Shown one piece after another: positions 21,251-31,379 of a stretch of 64,000 nucleotides of DNA (positions are counted from its first letter, which is position 1; every line of letters starts with the position of its first letter). Source of the DNA: Calliphora vicina. Its lineage: Eukaryota; Arthropoda; Insecta; Diptera; Calliphoridae. The DNA lies in NCBI RefSeq assembly GCF_958450345.1, contig NC_088784.1:42966278-43030277 (forward strand). Direction: 5' to 3'. The translations under genes were made by a program, and so were the position numbers. Under the pieces are notes generated by a model. The model saw nothing but the letters and a program-made list of their open reading frames with translations, did no database searches and was not told the origin of the DNA.

Positions 21251-21392
21251 CTGGTCACACACGAAATGATTTGTTCGCCTGATTTGTGATTGAAAATTTT
21301 CAATTAAATACTTGTAATTTATTGCGCACACAGCCCCATCAGCAAGTCGAACACGAACAAATCGCACTCACAAATCACCTATGTGTGGGCAG
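21251..21392. mobile_element. Short MITE, copy 2, inverted relative to copy 1
   Basis: The ends are CTGGTCACACACGAAATGAT and CACCTATGTGTGGGCAG. It shares ATTTGTTCGCCTGATTTGTG and GAAAATTTTCAATTAA with copy 1 in opposite orientation. More diverged than copy 1. Confidence 0.6.
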
Positions 21393-21501
21393 CTTTAGCA
21401 CCCGTATGTAGCTAGTTGTAACCTTAAATGATAGGTAATCACTAGTTCGGGACAGTCTTGTAAAACTGCGGGGGTGATACAATAACAAAATACATGGCAA
21501 T

Positions 21502-22860
21502 CAGTGTTGCCGTTTTGGTTATTTATAACCAAGATTGGTTATTTTTTCCTGATGTGTAGATTTGTATTTATTTTTCATTTTGGTTACTTTTTTCAAAACA
21601 TTTTGTTATAGACAGATTTTTCAATATTTAATGGTGGTATACTCTAAAAAAAATGTTTCGAAATCGTTTTGTGTTAATTCTAACTGTAGGTGTATAATTT
21701 TACATGAGAGTTTTCATAAACAAATTATATCTATCGTGATTGGCAATGAAGCCAAAACATTTCAGAAATAGTAATTGTTTTAAAAGATATTTACGATTTG
21801 TGTGATTTAGGGATGTAAATGAGTTCCCAATATTGGTTTAATTAAACCAGCGGAACAGGCATTTTGGTGCCGGAAATTTCAATTACATTTTGTACGAGTT
21901 GATGAACTCTCAGTACTACGTTAAACTTGTTTTTTTTTTGTCAGTCAGCTCGCGTTTTCGAAATATAGCTGTTATTATATTCACATTACATACCCTATTT
22001 TTTGGTGTTTTTCTTCTAAATTTTGGGTAATACAGCATAGAAAATGATTTGTTTACCATTCAAATGGTTTACGTAACCATATGATTCTTTTGAGTATAAT
22101 AATTTTGGTGGATGTTTTTTTTAGCTTTATTGAGGATAAATAAAATGTTGTATTCTGAAAATTCTGTTTATTTTTAATATTTAGCTAGGCTCAACCTATT
22201 GGTTTAGATTTTATTAAAAATACTCTAATAAAAACTACCAATGTCGTATGCATATAGACATCTGTATAAAACTGTATTTACATAAGACAATGATATTTCA
22301 ATTCAAATATTAAAAATGTTATTAATAATTTATTTTATAAAAATTATAAAATAGTTTTCTTGCTGTAGCCAGTAACGCAAATAATATAGTTAATATGAAA
22401 AGTGTTCAGCAAAAGTGTAATATTTGAAAATCTATGCCACTATTTGAAAAGATATTTCATGTAGAGGTTAGACAAAATGAAATACATTTTAAAATAAATT
22501 AAAAGATTTACATTCAGTAAAAATAATTGTGTAAAATAAAAAATTAAACAGGAAATTTTTTCAAATATTTAAAAAAAATTTAATTAAAAATTATTTCTGT
22601 CGATTTTTCAGAATAATTTGTTATTAAGAATTTATTTTCATAATATTCTAAATGTTGAAATCTTGACATAAAATTTATCTTGAAGTATAAAAACCTGTGT
22701 AAAATGTATAAAAAAAATAAATTTCATACTTCTGTTCATATTTTTTTTTAAAAAAACGTTAAAAGACGTTTTCAACAATTTTTTTTAGTTACTTTTTTAA
22801 CATTTTGGTTATTTTTTTAATCAAACTTGGTTACAAATATTTTGAGATTGTGGCAATACT
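21502..22860. repeat. Possible old hAT element with CAGTGTTGCC-like ends
   Basis: CAGTGTTGCCGTTTTGGTTA at the left and AACTTGG...TGTGGCAATACT at the right resemble hAT ends of the CAGTGTTGCC type. Subterminal GGTTATTT motifs occur at both sides. No target duplication or transposase found, so the assignment is weak. Confidence 0.35.
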
Positions 22861-23304
22861 TATGAACTTATGAATTAAGTTTTTGACAACAGACATAGGT
22901 TTTTGTCTCTCAGTTACCTATCTAGTTGCCATCTATGTTTTTGACTTTTATGGCTTTATGAAATTTACCAAAACATGTAAAATTTTTATTTGCATTTACT
23001 TTATCTGTGACCTGCGACACACAATGATCAGTTGAAAATTTCTAGAACCGAAGTAATTAATGACGTGAAGTCATTGACGGATTCGTTTATCTCTCCCTCA
23101 CACTATATATTTGGATTTGTGTGGATATGGCTACTGATGAACTTCTAGTATTTAATCCAATTTGTTGAGTAAAACGGAATATTTGCAGGAGATTTTGGTA
23201 TATTTTTTCCATAATAGGTGACTATTACAGGTGAATGCTAGGAAGATAAATCAAAAGATATTTCCGTAGATATTGAATTTCGATCTACATACATTTCTGG
23301 ATAT
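22861..23304. other. AT-rich spacer, nothing recognised
   Basis: No supported feature. TTTTTGACAACAGAC followed by a TCAGTTACCTATCTAGTT-like block recurs near 63220-63270, so part of this may be an uncharacterised repeat. Confidence 0.3.
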
Positions 23305-23312
23305 GTCAGGAA

Positions 23313-23630
23313 TAGGGTGGGTCGATTTTTTTTCACGAAAAATCGTATAGCAGAAACGCTTTCTACGGAAAATTCTAAGAAATTTTCCCCAAGAAACCAT
23401 AGGTCTAAAATCAAATCCTATCTTGCGCATTTCGTCTTTTATCCAATGATATTTCAGTATTATTTTTTTTTAATAGTTTTGTTTATTGGATAAAAGGCGA
23501 AATGCGCAAGATAGGATTTGATTTTAGACCTATGGTTTCTTGAGGAAACTTTCTTAGAATTTCCCGCAGATTGCGTTTCTGCTATACGATTTTTTACTTT
23601 TTGATCATCCACACAAATCGACCCGGCCTA
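23313..23630. mobile_element. Foldback hAT-type MITE with perfect 8-bp target duplication
   Basis: The ends are TAGGGTGGGTCGAT and ATCGACCCGGCCTA. GTCAGGAA at 23305-23312 is repeated exactly at 23631-23638. The arms (about 23313-23450 and 23480-23630) are complementary over most of the element, so transcripts would fold into a long hairpin. Confidence 0.85.
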
Positions 23631-24039
23631 GTCAGGAATCTTCCTAGGATCAGTAGGCCAGAGGATACGAAATCCAGACAATTCTTACTGTCAAATAGGT
23701 CTTTGTAAAGCTGTCTTCTTCTAGGGTTAATTAGCCGTGATCCCCAGTATGTTTGTTTCTCATTGTCATCACCACATGCCAGGAAACGATCTACTAGAAT
23801 TTCAAAGAACTTTTCAAACTTGTCCTTAGTTCGATTTGAATAAAATTTTCATAGCTGGAATTATATGGAGTGTCACAATAAACCCTACTCCTTGATAAAA
23901 GCTAATAAATAAAACCTTAGCTTATATTAGGCTGTCAAGAACATATGAAAATTAAGATCATATATGCACTACAAAAATAAAACAATTTTCTTTTATTTTT
24001 GTTTTAAGTTCAATATTGTTTTTATTCTTTTAAGTTTAA

Positions 24040-25290
24040 TATATGGGGCATTTCATGTCAAGTGAACCAACTTTTGAAATCGATGTCTTCCGATCGGGAT
24101 GAAATTTTTTTTGAAACAATTTTAGTTCTATTGAATAGTAACTCAGACACAATTTTTCAACAAGATCGGTCGAGAACTCTCTGAGTTAGAAGGGGTCAAA
24201 ATTTGAAATTTTGGCGTTGTTTTTTCTTATCCATGTATCTTATTACCTATTGTTCTTAGCAAAATGTTTCCCAAATAACTTAGATATCTCTTTCTTCAAT
24301 CTTTCGAAAAATAAAAAAATTTTAATATTTTTTTCCGAATTCAAAAACTTTCTTGACTTTTTTTTAAAATGGGCCTTTTTTTAAATAAAGCTTAGATATT
24401 TTCCTTGAAGACCTATTTGGTCGCTTAGTGGGATGCGAGTGGGATATCTATCAAAATAAATATTTTGTAACTCAAAACATAAAATTTTTGACTTTTTTTG
24501 CAAAATCAAAAATTTTTCAAAATGGACCCTTTTTAAATTTTTTTTTAGCTCAAAAGAAAGCTTTGGTCTATTCCTTTAAGACTTATTTGGTCGCTTAGTG
24601 GGATGCGAGTGGGATATCTATCAAAATAAATATTTTGTAACTCAAGACATACAATTTTTGACTTTTTTTTGCAAAATCGAACTTTTTTCAATATGTGCCC
24701 TTTTTAATTTTTTTTTTTGCTCAAAGGAAAGCTTAGGTAAATTCCATTAAGATAATGTTGTTCCCTTAGTGGGATGCGAGTGGGATATCTATCAAAATAA
24801 ACATTTTGTAATGCAAAACATACAATTTTTTAATTTTTTATGCAAAATCGATTTTTTTTCCAATATAGGCCCATTTTTTAAAATTTGTTTTACTAAAAAG
24901 TAAGCTTAGTTGATTTCCTTTAAGTCCTATTTGGTCGCTTAGTGGGATACGATTGGAATAAATACCAAAATAAATGTTTTGTAACTGAAGATATACAACT
25001 TTTTTGACTTTTTTAAAAATGGGCACTTTTTTAATTTTTTTTTCTGTAAAGAAAGCTTAGGTTCCTTTGTTGGTCGCTTAGTGGGATGCGAGTGGGATAT
25101 ATATCAAAATAAATGTTTTGTATCTCAAGACAAACATTTATTTTGATAGATATTCCATTCGAATCCCACTATGCGATCAAATAGTTCTTAAAGGAAAGTA
25201 CATAAGCTTTCTTTTGAGCAAAAAAAAAAAATTTTTTTGGAAAAAATTTCCGTTTTGCAAAAAAATTTCAAAAATTGTATTTCTTGAGTT
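24040..25290. repeat. Satellite-like tandem array, about 170-bp unit, with an inverted last unit
   Basis: GGTCGCTTAGTGGGATGCGA or a close variant recurs near 24420, 24590, 24760, 24930 and 25073. Each is followed by ATCTATCAAAATAAA..TTTTGTA and a long T-rich stretch. Near 25130 the unit switches to the complementary strand (TTTATTTTGATAGATATTCC then CCCACTATGCGATCAAA). The left border, near 24045, reads GGGGCATTTCATGTCAAGTG. Confidence 0.8.
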
Positions 25291-25339
25291 ACAAAATATT
25301 TATTTCTGGTTTATTGCTTTATCGCAAAGCTACATGTAA

Positions 25340-26290
25340 TAGCAACAAAATGAGATACCGATCATAAAAATCGATTGATTCTATTCGAATTTAGTCACAA
25401 TCATAATATAACAATAAAAGGTAGAATCACTACAAAGTACGTTCTCTATTATACATGCCTTGAATTGTCAGACTAATATAAAATAAAAAATAAAAGTACA
25501 ATTGAAATGAAACATCAAAAATTAAAACATCAAAAAATTAAATAAATTGAAAAATAATTTAAATTCAATTTAAAAATATAAGGAGAAACATGCGTGTTAA
25601 ATGTTGTTTGTGTAAATGTTCATTTGAAAAAAATCTCGTAAGATTTATAAAATGTCCTGAAAATAAAATTAAAGAATGGAGTGCAACCTGCGGTGTTGAG
25701 CTGAAGAAACAAAATATTTCTCAATTTTCATTTGTTATTATTCTTATTTTTGGATTTCTTGATTTTATTTTTCTATTATTTGACGTAACAAGGCAAAGCA
25801 TTTTAAACTCTCTCTCAAGTGATTCTACCTTCTAATGGTTGTATCATGGTCACAATTAAGTGAATTCGCTCATTTTCACAAAATTTTAGTTTTTTGTTTG
25901 ATATACATAAAATTGAGTTCTTTGTTGTTCTTTCGATTGATTGAATTTTAAAACATTTTCCCCATACTATGTACAAATGGTCACATATATATTGCGTTAC
26001 AATCGGCTCTGTAGTTTCGGAGTATAACAAATTGCAGCAAAAAATATATTTTTTACGTGAAAATAAATTTTTTTTTTAAAAAAAAATCATGAAAAGTCGA
26101 AAACGGCAGAAATTGTTCAGATTTATTGCTTTATCGCAAAGCTACATACATATAATAGGAACGAAATTTGACATCGATCATAAAAATCGATGGATTTTTT
26201 TTTTTTTAATTTATTTTATTATTTTAACCGTTATCATTAATTATGTGGAGAAATGTCTAAAAAAAATTCACAATTTTACTTAAATTTTTT
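25340..26290 (-). repeat. Interspersed repeat, left copy flanking the Obp gene
   Basis: Shares, in inverted orientation, the block at 28.2-28.7 kb. Examples are CATTTTCCCCATACTATGTA here and its counterpart near 28520, CGATCATAAAAATCGAT, and TTTCGGAGT..AACAAATT.GCAGCAAAAAATATA. The two copies bracket the odorant-binding gene. Confidence 0.7.
25590..25716 (+). pseudogene. Possible THAP-like zinc-finger remnant
   Basis: The frame starts MRVKCCLCKCSFEKN and continues VRFIKCPENKIKEW and SATCGVEL. The C-x2-C, F..CPxxK, W and Cys positions resemble an insect THAP domain start, such as those found in P-element-type transposases. It is short, lies within a repeat and lacks the C-terminal part, so it is only a suggestion. 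Confidence 0.3.
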
Positions 26291-26633
26291 TTAAAAAAAC
26301 CTCTCCATACCTCAAAATTGTGTAGTATTATTAAAAAACTGGACTTTACGACACAGAAATAAATAAATAATCTTCTAAATATATATAAAAATTAAATGGT
26401 CCATGTATATAATGGCATCACGTGAGAACGGCTGGAGCGATTTCGCTGATTTTTTTTTCTATTCGATTCGAAATTTTCAGGAGATGGTTTGTAAAAAAAA
26501 AAATCAAAAATTCCGGGTAAAACTTAATACTAACATCATTTCTTTGGCCAACAAAAAGTTTTTGATATATTTCGCTGTGTTTAATAACAAATAAGAAAAC
26601 AATACAAAAAATTGTTTATATGTATATCGAATC

Positions 26634-26639
26634 TTTATT
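26634..26639 (-). terminator. Likely polyadenylation signal of the Obp gene
   Basis: AATAAA on the minus strand, about 50 bases after the stop codon of the odorant-binding gene. Confidence 0.6.
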
Positions 26640-26690
26640 ATGTTATTTCTATTTGCATTAGCTAAAATTATTTCACAAATATCTAACATT

Positions 26691-27226
26691 TTAAATAAGT
26701 GCAGCATTTGTTTTGAAATAACATTTGTACAGCTCAAAGGCTGTTTCACAATTGTCAGCACCCTTTAAACCATTACATTGGGCCATGGCAGCATTGACTT
26801 TATCAGCTCCAAAGATACTTCCTAATTTGACAGAAATGGCATCATTCTGCACTTGGCCATTAACTAGAAGTCCAGCCTTTTCTAGAAAACAGTTTGTAAA
26901 GCATTTAGTATTTTGATCGGTATTCGAGAATTGTCCAGTTTTCAGGGCTTGAATGCCGGCCTTATCAATAGAATTTTGTTGTGCGCAAACTGCAGCATAT
27001 TCAATTATACGTTGTTTTTGTTCTTCAGGAATTTGGACAGGCTGGAGAAGAAAGCAAACATTTATTTTTTAATTTTTTATTGTCTTATTACACAGAATAA
27101 ATATACATATGTATGTAAATATGTAAGTATATAAATCTAAAGTTTTATAAATATTTAACTTACACCTTGAGCTGTTACTGCACCAGCGGCAATTGCTAAA
27201 ACTGTAATGACGACTAAAAATTTCAT
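26691..27226 (-). CDS. Obp56d: Odorant-binding protein, Obp56d-like, complete
   Basis: Secreted PBP/GOBP-family protein that carries small hydrophobic ligands, typically in sensillar lymph. Exon 1 (27226-27164) encodes the signal peptide MKFLVVITVLAIAAGAVTAQ plus Gly. Exon 2 (27041-26691) begins PVQIPEEQ. The intron is 27163-27042 with GTAAGT and TTCTCCAG borders, phase 0. The total is 137 residues, usual for the family. Six cysteines follow the classic pattern: in exon 2 they are residues 19, 47, 51, 89, 98 and 107, giving spacings of 27, 3, 37, 8 and 8. Motifs VCAQQ, KCFTNCFLEKAG, NGQV, KGADNC and KCYFK match Drosophila Obp56d more than other Obps. Assignment to the 56d orthologue rather than a close paralogue is inference. 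Single copy in the window. Confidence 0.93.
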
Positions 27227-27308
27227 TGTTGCAAAATTATAAACTATAGTCTGTTGCTCATAAGTTAGTAGATAATAAAATACTGTTTGTTTGTGTTTCT
27301 AGGTACTG

Positions 27309-27317
27309 CTATTTATA
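27309..27317 (-). promoter_or_regulatory. TATA box of the Obp gene
   Basis: TATAAATAG on the minus strand, about 85 bases before the start codon. A good TATA box fits a highly and tissue-specifically expressed secreted protein. Confidence 0.65.
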
Positions 27318-27319
27318 CT

Positions 27320-28200
27320 GAACTTTTTGTTTTAAAATTGAATTTTATATATTTTTATTAATTAATTTCAATGTCTTCATTTAAAACTGGTTTTTACTCA
27401 AAATTTGCCAAGTTAAAAACGTCTTGAACTAAAGGTTGATATAAAATTGCTTAATTGCAATTGTGACTACCTTCGTAAAGTTCAAATGTAAAGAACTATA
27501 CATAGAGTCAACAAATCTCTTTATTTCCATACAAAGCTAATGTAAGTAAAACCGCAATGGAGCTAATCGTTTAAATAAAAACTATTCATGTAATGCGAAA
27601 CATTTTAAGTTTAAATACATACCGTTAACAAAAATAATTCAACTTAATCGAACCTAATACAGGGAGAATCCACCTGAAAGCAGATATCAGTTGGATTTGA
27701 CATCTCCGATTTCAATGATATTTAAAGCCGTATATATTTTTTTTGCAAGCAGCAATTTTGGTGGGATTTTTTCAGTTTGGCAGAACAATAGACTGACTGA
27801 CTTTGATTTTGGTAGGTTTTATTAGGAATACTTTTATAGAAATTCGAGGAATAAGTTTCATAAAATTATATTATTATTTCCATCAACAGTAGCAACAAGA
27901 TTAAGGTTAATTATTTTTTTAATGTCCAGAAATTTAAAAAAGTTTTATTTTTGTCAAAATACAGTTTTCATACTCATTTCAAAGTTTTGAATTTGATTAT
28001 TTCTCACGACTAGACGAAATGTGTTTTTCGGAGTTTATTAGATATAAACAAATAATGCTTTTTAAAAAATTGTTGACAACTATTACGAAAGATATTTGCT
28101 AAAAACAAAATAAAGTCGAACATTCAAACATTAATATCTTTTAAAATAAAAGAGATGACTTTAATTATCCTGGAAATTTTAGAGTGGAAATTTTACATGT
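27320..28200. other. Upstream side of Obp gene, nothing recognised
   Basis: AT-rich; may hold enhancers that cannot be read from sequence alone. No repeat assigned. Confidence 0.35.
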
Positions 28201-28728
28201 GTTTTGTTTTTGTTACAGTGACAAAACAGGCACAAAATAAGCACATACAATTTTATGAAAATGAGCGCATTCACTTAATTTTGAATAAATTCATAACTAA
28301 TCCATCGATTTTTATGATCGATATCTCATTTTGTTCCTATTACATGTGCGATAAAGCAATACAATTTCTGACGTTTTCGAATTTTTCATGATTTTTTTTA
28401 AAACAAAAAACTGCTATTTTCACGTAAAAAATATATTTTTTGCTTCAATTTGTTATTATAACTCCGAAACTACAGAGCCGATTGAAACGCAATATATATC
28501 TAAAAATTTGTACATAGCAAGGGGAAAATGTTTTAAAAATTCAATCAATCGAAAGAAGAACCTTAACTACTCAATTTTATGTATATCAAACAAAAAAGTA
28601 AAATTTTGTGAAAATGTTCTATATCTCATTTTGTTGCTATTATATGCGGCTTTGTGACAAAGTAATAAACCTGAAAAATTTTTGCCGTTTTCGATTTTTT
28701 CATGAGTTTTTTAAAACACAAAATCAGA
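28200..28728 (+). repeat. Interspersed repeat, right copy flanking the Obp gene
   Basis: Inverted relative of the copy at 25.34-26.29 kb, sharing ATCGATTTTTATGATCGATAT, TAACTCCGAAACTACAGAGCC and CAATCAATCGAAAGAA. It leads directly into the perfect palindrome at 28729. Confidence 0.7.
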
Positions 28729-28919
28729 GGTTAATCTGTTTATATGTTACGTTTTAATCGGGTCAGTAGTTTCGGAGTTATAATAACAAATTAAAGCAAA
28801 AAATATATTTTTAACGTGAAAATAGCAATCACGTTAAAAATATATTTTTTGCTTTAATTTGTTATTATAACTCCGAAACTACTGACCCGATTAAAACGTA
28901 ACATATAAACAGATTAACC
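28729..28919. repeat. Perfect palindrome: 90-bp arms, 11-base spacer
   Basis: Bases 28729-28818 and 28830-28919 are exact reverse complements over all 90 positions, with AAAATAGCAAT between them. The arms carry the TTTCGGAGTTATAATAAC motif of the surrounding repeat. The right arm ends two bases into the piggyBac-like element that follows its TTAA. Confidence 0.95.
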
Positions 28920-29643
28920 CCTTGTGGACCAAGGCTTTAAATCGATGAAAAAGTTTTATTTTTTTATTAAATATTGAAAATAAGTACTTCAGTTATTTAC
29001 AAAATGTCAACTTTGTGGAGGACCTGCAAGGTACCGAAAGGGACGTGCGGGGATCCGAAAGGGACCTGATGCTGTTGGGTCAGCATCAGACAAAAGATAA
29101 AAAAACTCATCGATTTTTGTTTACATTTTATTTATATATTGATTAGTTTTGTAACTTTTATAAAATTTTCTATTACAAGTCTATTTTATGGTATTTTACG
29201 AAACAGTGGCTGACTTCATAAACGCATTTTGCAAAGCAACACTGCAATGCATAGTGTTCATAAACGCAATAGATTTTGTTTTGACAATGTCGCAAGTTCA
29301 TTATTGTATGGCAATGCTTGTCCATGCACAGCATCTGTCAAATTTGTGAACTGTTTTTATTTATGATTCTTTACAAAACATTTATGCGTTCATGAATGTC
29401 ACAAAGTATTGATTTGCCTTGTAATTGCTTTGCATTACTGCGTTTATGAAGTCGGCCAGTATTTTCTGTCATAAATAAACACCACAATGAGACATGAAAT
29501 AATTCACCGTTATTCTGAGTAAGCTAAGTTGCCAATAGGCAAAATAAATACTTTTGGGCAAAAAGGGTCAAAATATGTTTTGTTTTCATTTTGTACGCTT
29601 ATTATTGTTATGGTACTTATAAGTACCGTCGGTCGACAAAGGG
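28918..29643. mobile_element. piggyBac-like MITE with TTAA target sites
   Basis: TTAA at 28914-28917 and 29644-29647 flank the element. The inward ends are CCCCTTGTGGACCAAGG and, complemented, CCCTTTGTCGACCGACGG. TTAA duplication plus CCC-starting ends are diagnostic of piggyBac-type transposition. No transposase inside. It contains a GC-rich patch near 29020-29090 with CGAAAGGGAC twice, the hairpin TGATGCTG...CAGCATCA, and a nested MITE. Confidence 0.75.
29208..29457. mobile_element. MITE nested in the piggyBac-like element
   Basis: The ends are GGCTGACTTCATAAACGCA and TGCGTTTATGAAGTCGGCC. GCAAAGCAA near the left and TTGCTTTGC near the right extend the arms. A relative lies at 53.9-54.2 kb (TTCATAAACTCAATAGATTT shared). 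Confidence 0.75.
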
Positions 29644-29812
29644 TTAAAGGTTATGCAAATATGAACTATTCTAAGTTTAGTTCAATAATATCGCACTAAC
29701 TCATAAATTATGTGGAGAAACATCTAAAAAAATTCACAATTTTAGAAAAAAAAAAATTAAAAAAATCTGTCCATAGAATTAAAAAATTTACCATTTTTGT
29801 ACTTTGGTAACC

Positions 29813-29855
29813 ATGATGCATCAAATCTATCCACTATATTGATTTGATGCATCAT
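29813..29855. repeat. 15-bp perfect hairpin
   Basis: ATGATGCATCAAATC and GATTTGATGCATCAT separated by 13 bases. Too short to classify. Confidence 0.6.
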
Positions 29856-30078
29856 AGTGAAGCCTTTTATTGCTGTTGACCTGTATAATGCACATTTTCA
29901 GCGTCCATATGTGATCTTTAACAATATCACTTATAAAGGGTTAACTGTCAAAAGTACTGTCATACTGAGCTAATTTTTTGATATTTATGATAAGTGTACT
30001 CTTACAAATCATCATGAATAGATTGACAAATTAATTTTGAAAATTAATTGACAAGGTCTCTTAATGTCCTAATATTTC

Positions 30079-30145
30079 ACGACTCGGCGGCTCGGCTTAA
30101 CCGACTCTTAGGCGTCCGGCGCAGGTATCTCCTAGTTGGTTACGA
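30079..30145. other. GC-rich patch of unknown origin
   Basis: About 65 bases starting CACGACTCGGCGGCTCGGCT and including GGCGTCCGGCGCAGG, in otherwise very AT-rich DNA. It does not match the GC island at 4915. No function assigned. Confidence 0.4.
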
Positions 30146-30534
30146 TAACACAATAAAATATAATACAGAGTAGTATTATTTTAGGACATTCTTAGCTTGA
30201 AAGGCAATAACAGCATTTTCAAACCATTGTGAAATATTAGAACATTATGACAACATGATCTTGTGAATTGTATCATGATTGAGGTAGGAATCAGATAAAT
30301 GAGTCTTTTGCTGGTGGTACTTTTGATTACTAAACAAATAAATCAAGAAAAATGGAAGTTACTCAAATGGCAAACATTTATTCAAAAAGCGTAACTAACC
30401 ACTGTTTAGCCGAAATATGTTTGATATTGTTTACACTTACAACTGTTATAACAGCACTAAATAAAACAAGCAAGAAAGTATAGTCGGTCAAGCCTGACCA
30501 TATGAAACCCTACACCAAGAAGATAATGATTAAA

Positions 30535-31180
30535 CAAGTAAGAGAGCTATATTCGGCTGTGCCGAATCTTATATACCCTTCACCAAATTATACTTCAAAA
30601 TACAAATTTTAAATATTTTTAGGTAAACAAAATTTTTTTCCTGAAGTTGTTTTACATTTTTTGGAAATTTTTTTTCGAATTGTTATTTAAAAATTTTTTT
30701 TTTTTTAAATTTTAAAAATTTTTTTTGGTTTTTTAATTTTTTTTTTGGGGAAAAAAAAAATTCGGATTAAAGAATATTTGATCCCATTTTGACCCATTGT
30801 AGGTCCAACATACCATGGTCTTATATACGTTGTTGCAAAGGTCTTTGAAATATCTATCATTAGATATCCATATTGTCTATACTAATACTTAGTAATCCAG
30901 ATATACATACATATGTAGGTCAAAAATTGAGGTTGCCCATTTTTCCTCATATCTCAGCCATTTCTGGACCGATTTTGCTGATTTTAAATAAAAAACTTCT
31001 CGAAAGCATGTCTGACAGAATTATTGAAGATTTGGGGTCTTCACAAAATTGATTTCAACAGACAGACAGACGGACATGGCTTTATCGACTCCGCTATCTA
31101 TAAGGATCCAGAATATATATACTTTATATGGTCGGAAAATTATATTGTGGAAATTACAAACGGTATGACAAACTTTTTTT
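30535..31180 (-). mobile_element. DINE-1/Helentron-like element, inverted, 5' end worn
   Basis: Starts CAAGTAAGAGAGCTATATTC, followed by the hairpin CGGCTGTGCCG and TATACCCTTCACCAAATTATAC. The far part includes GACAGACAGACGGACATGGC and the GACTCCGCTATCTATAAGGA block. Same subfamily as the copy at 17104. The terminal GGGTATA pair at the 5' side is lost. Confidence 0.7.
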
Positions 31181-31379
31181 ATATATGGATTAAAAAGTGT
31201 GAAAAAAGTATGTCAATACTTCGAGATAAACTAATTTGTTGGTCATATTGTGGCGAATGAGCCCAATTTCCTTACTGTTATTAATTTTAAGTAAAATATG
31301 TTCAGAATATTATAGTCCAGGTAATTTTAAATATGGTCTGAAAGTTTTCCTAAAATCGGAAAACGTTAACCCTTAAATC

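Noticed and set aside
24040..25290. CRISPR-like array of repeats and spacers
   Set aside because: Units are about 170 bp, similar throughout, and in an insect genome. This is satellite-type DNA.
29020..29090. Vector or linker contamination (GGTACC and GGATCC close together in a GC-rich patch)
   Set aside because: The patch lies inside a structurally complete piggyBac-like MITE and also holds a natural hairpin. Two six-base sites are not evidence of cloning sequence.
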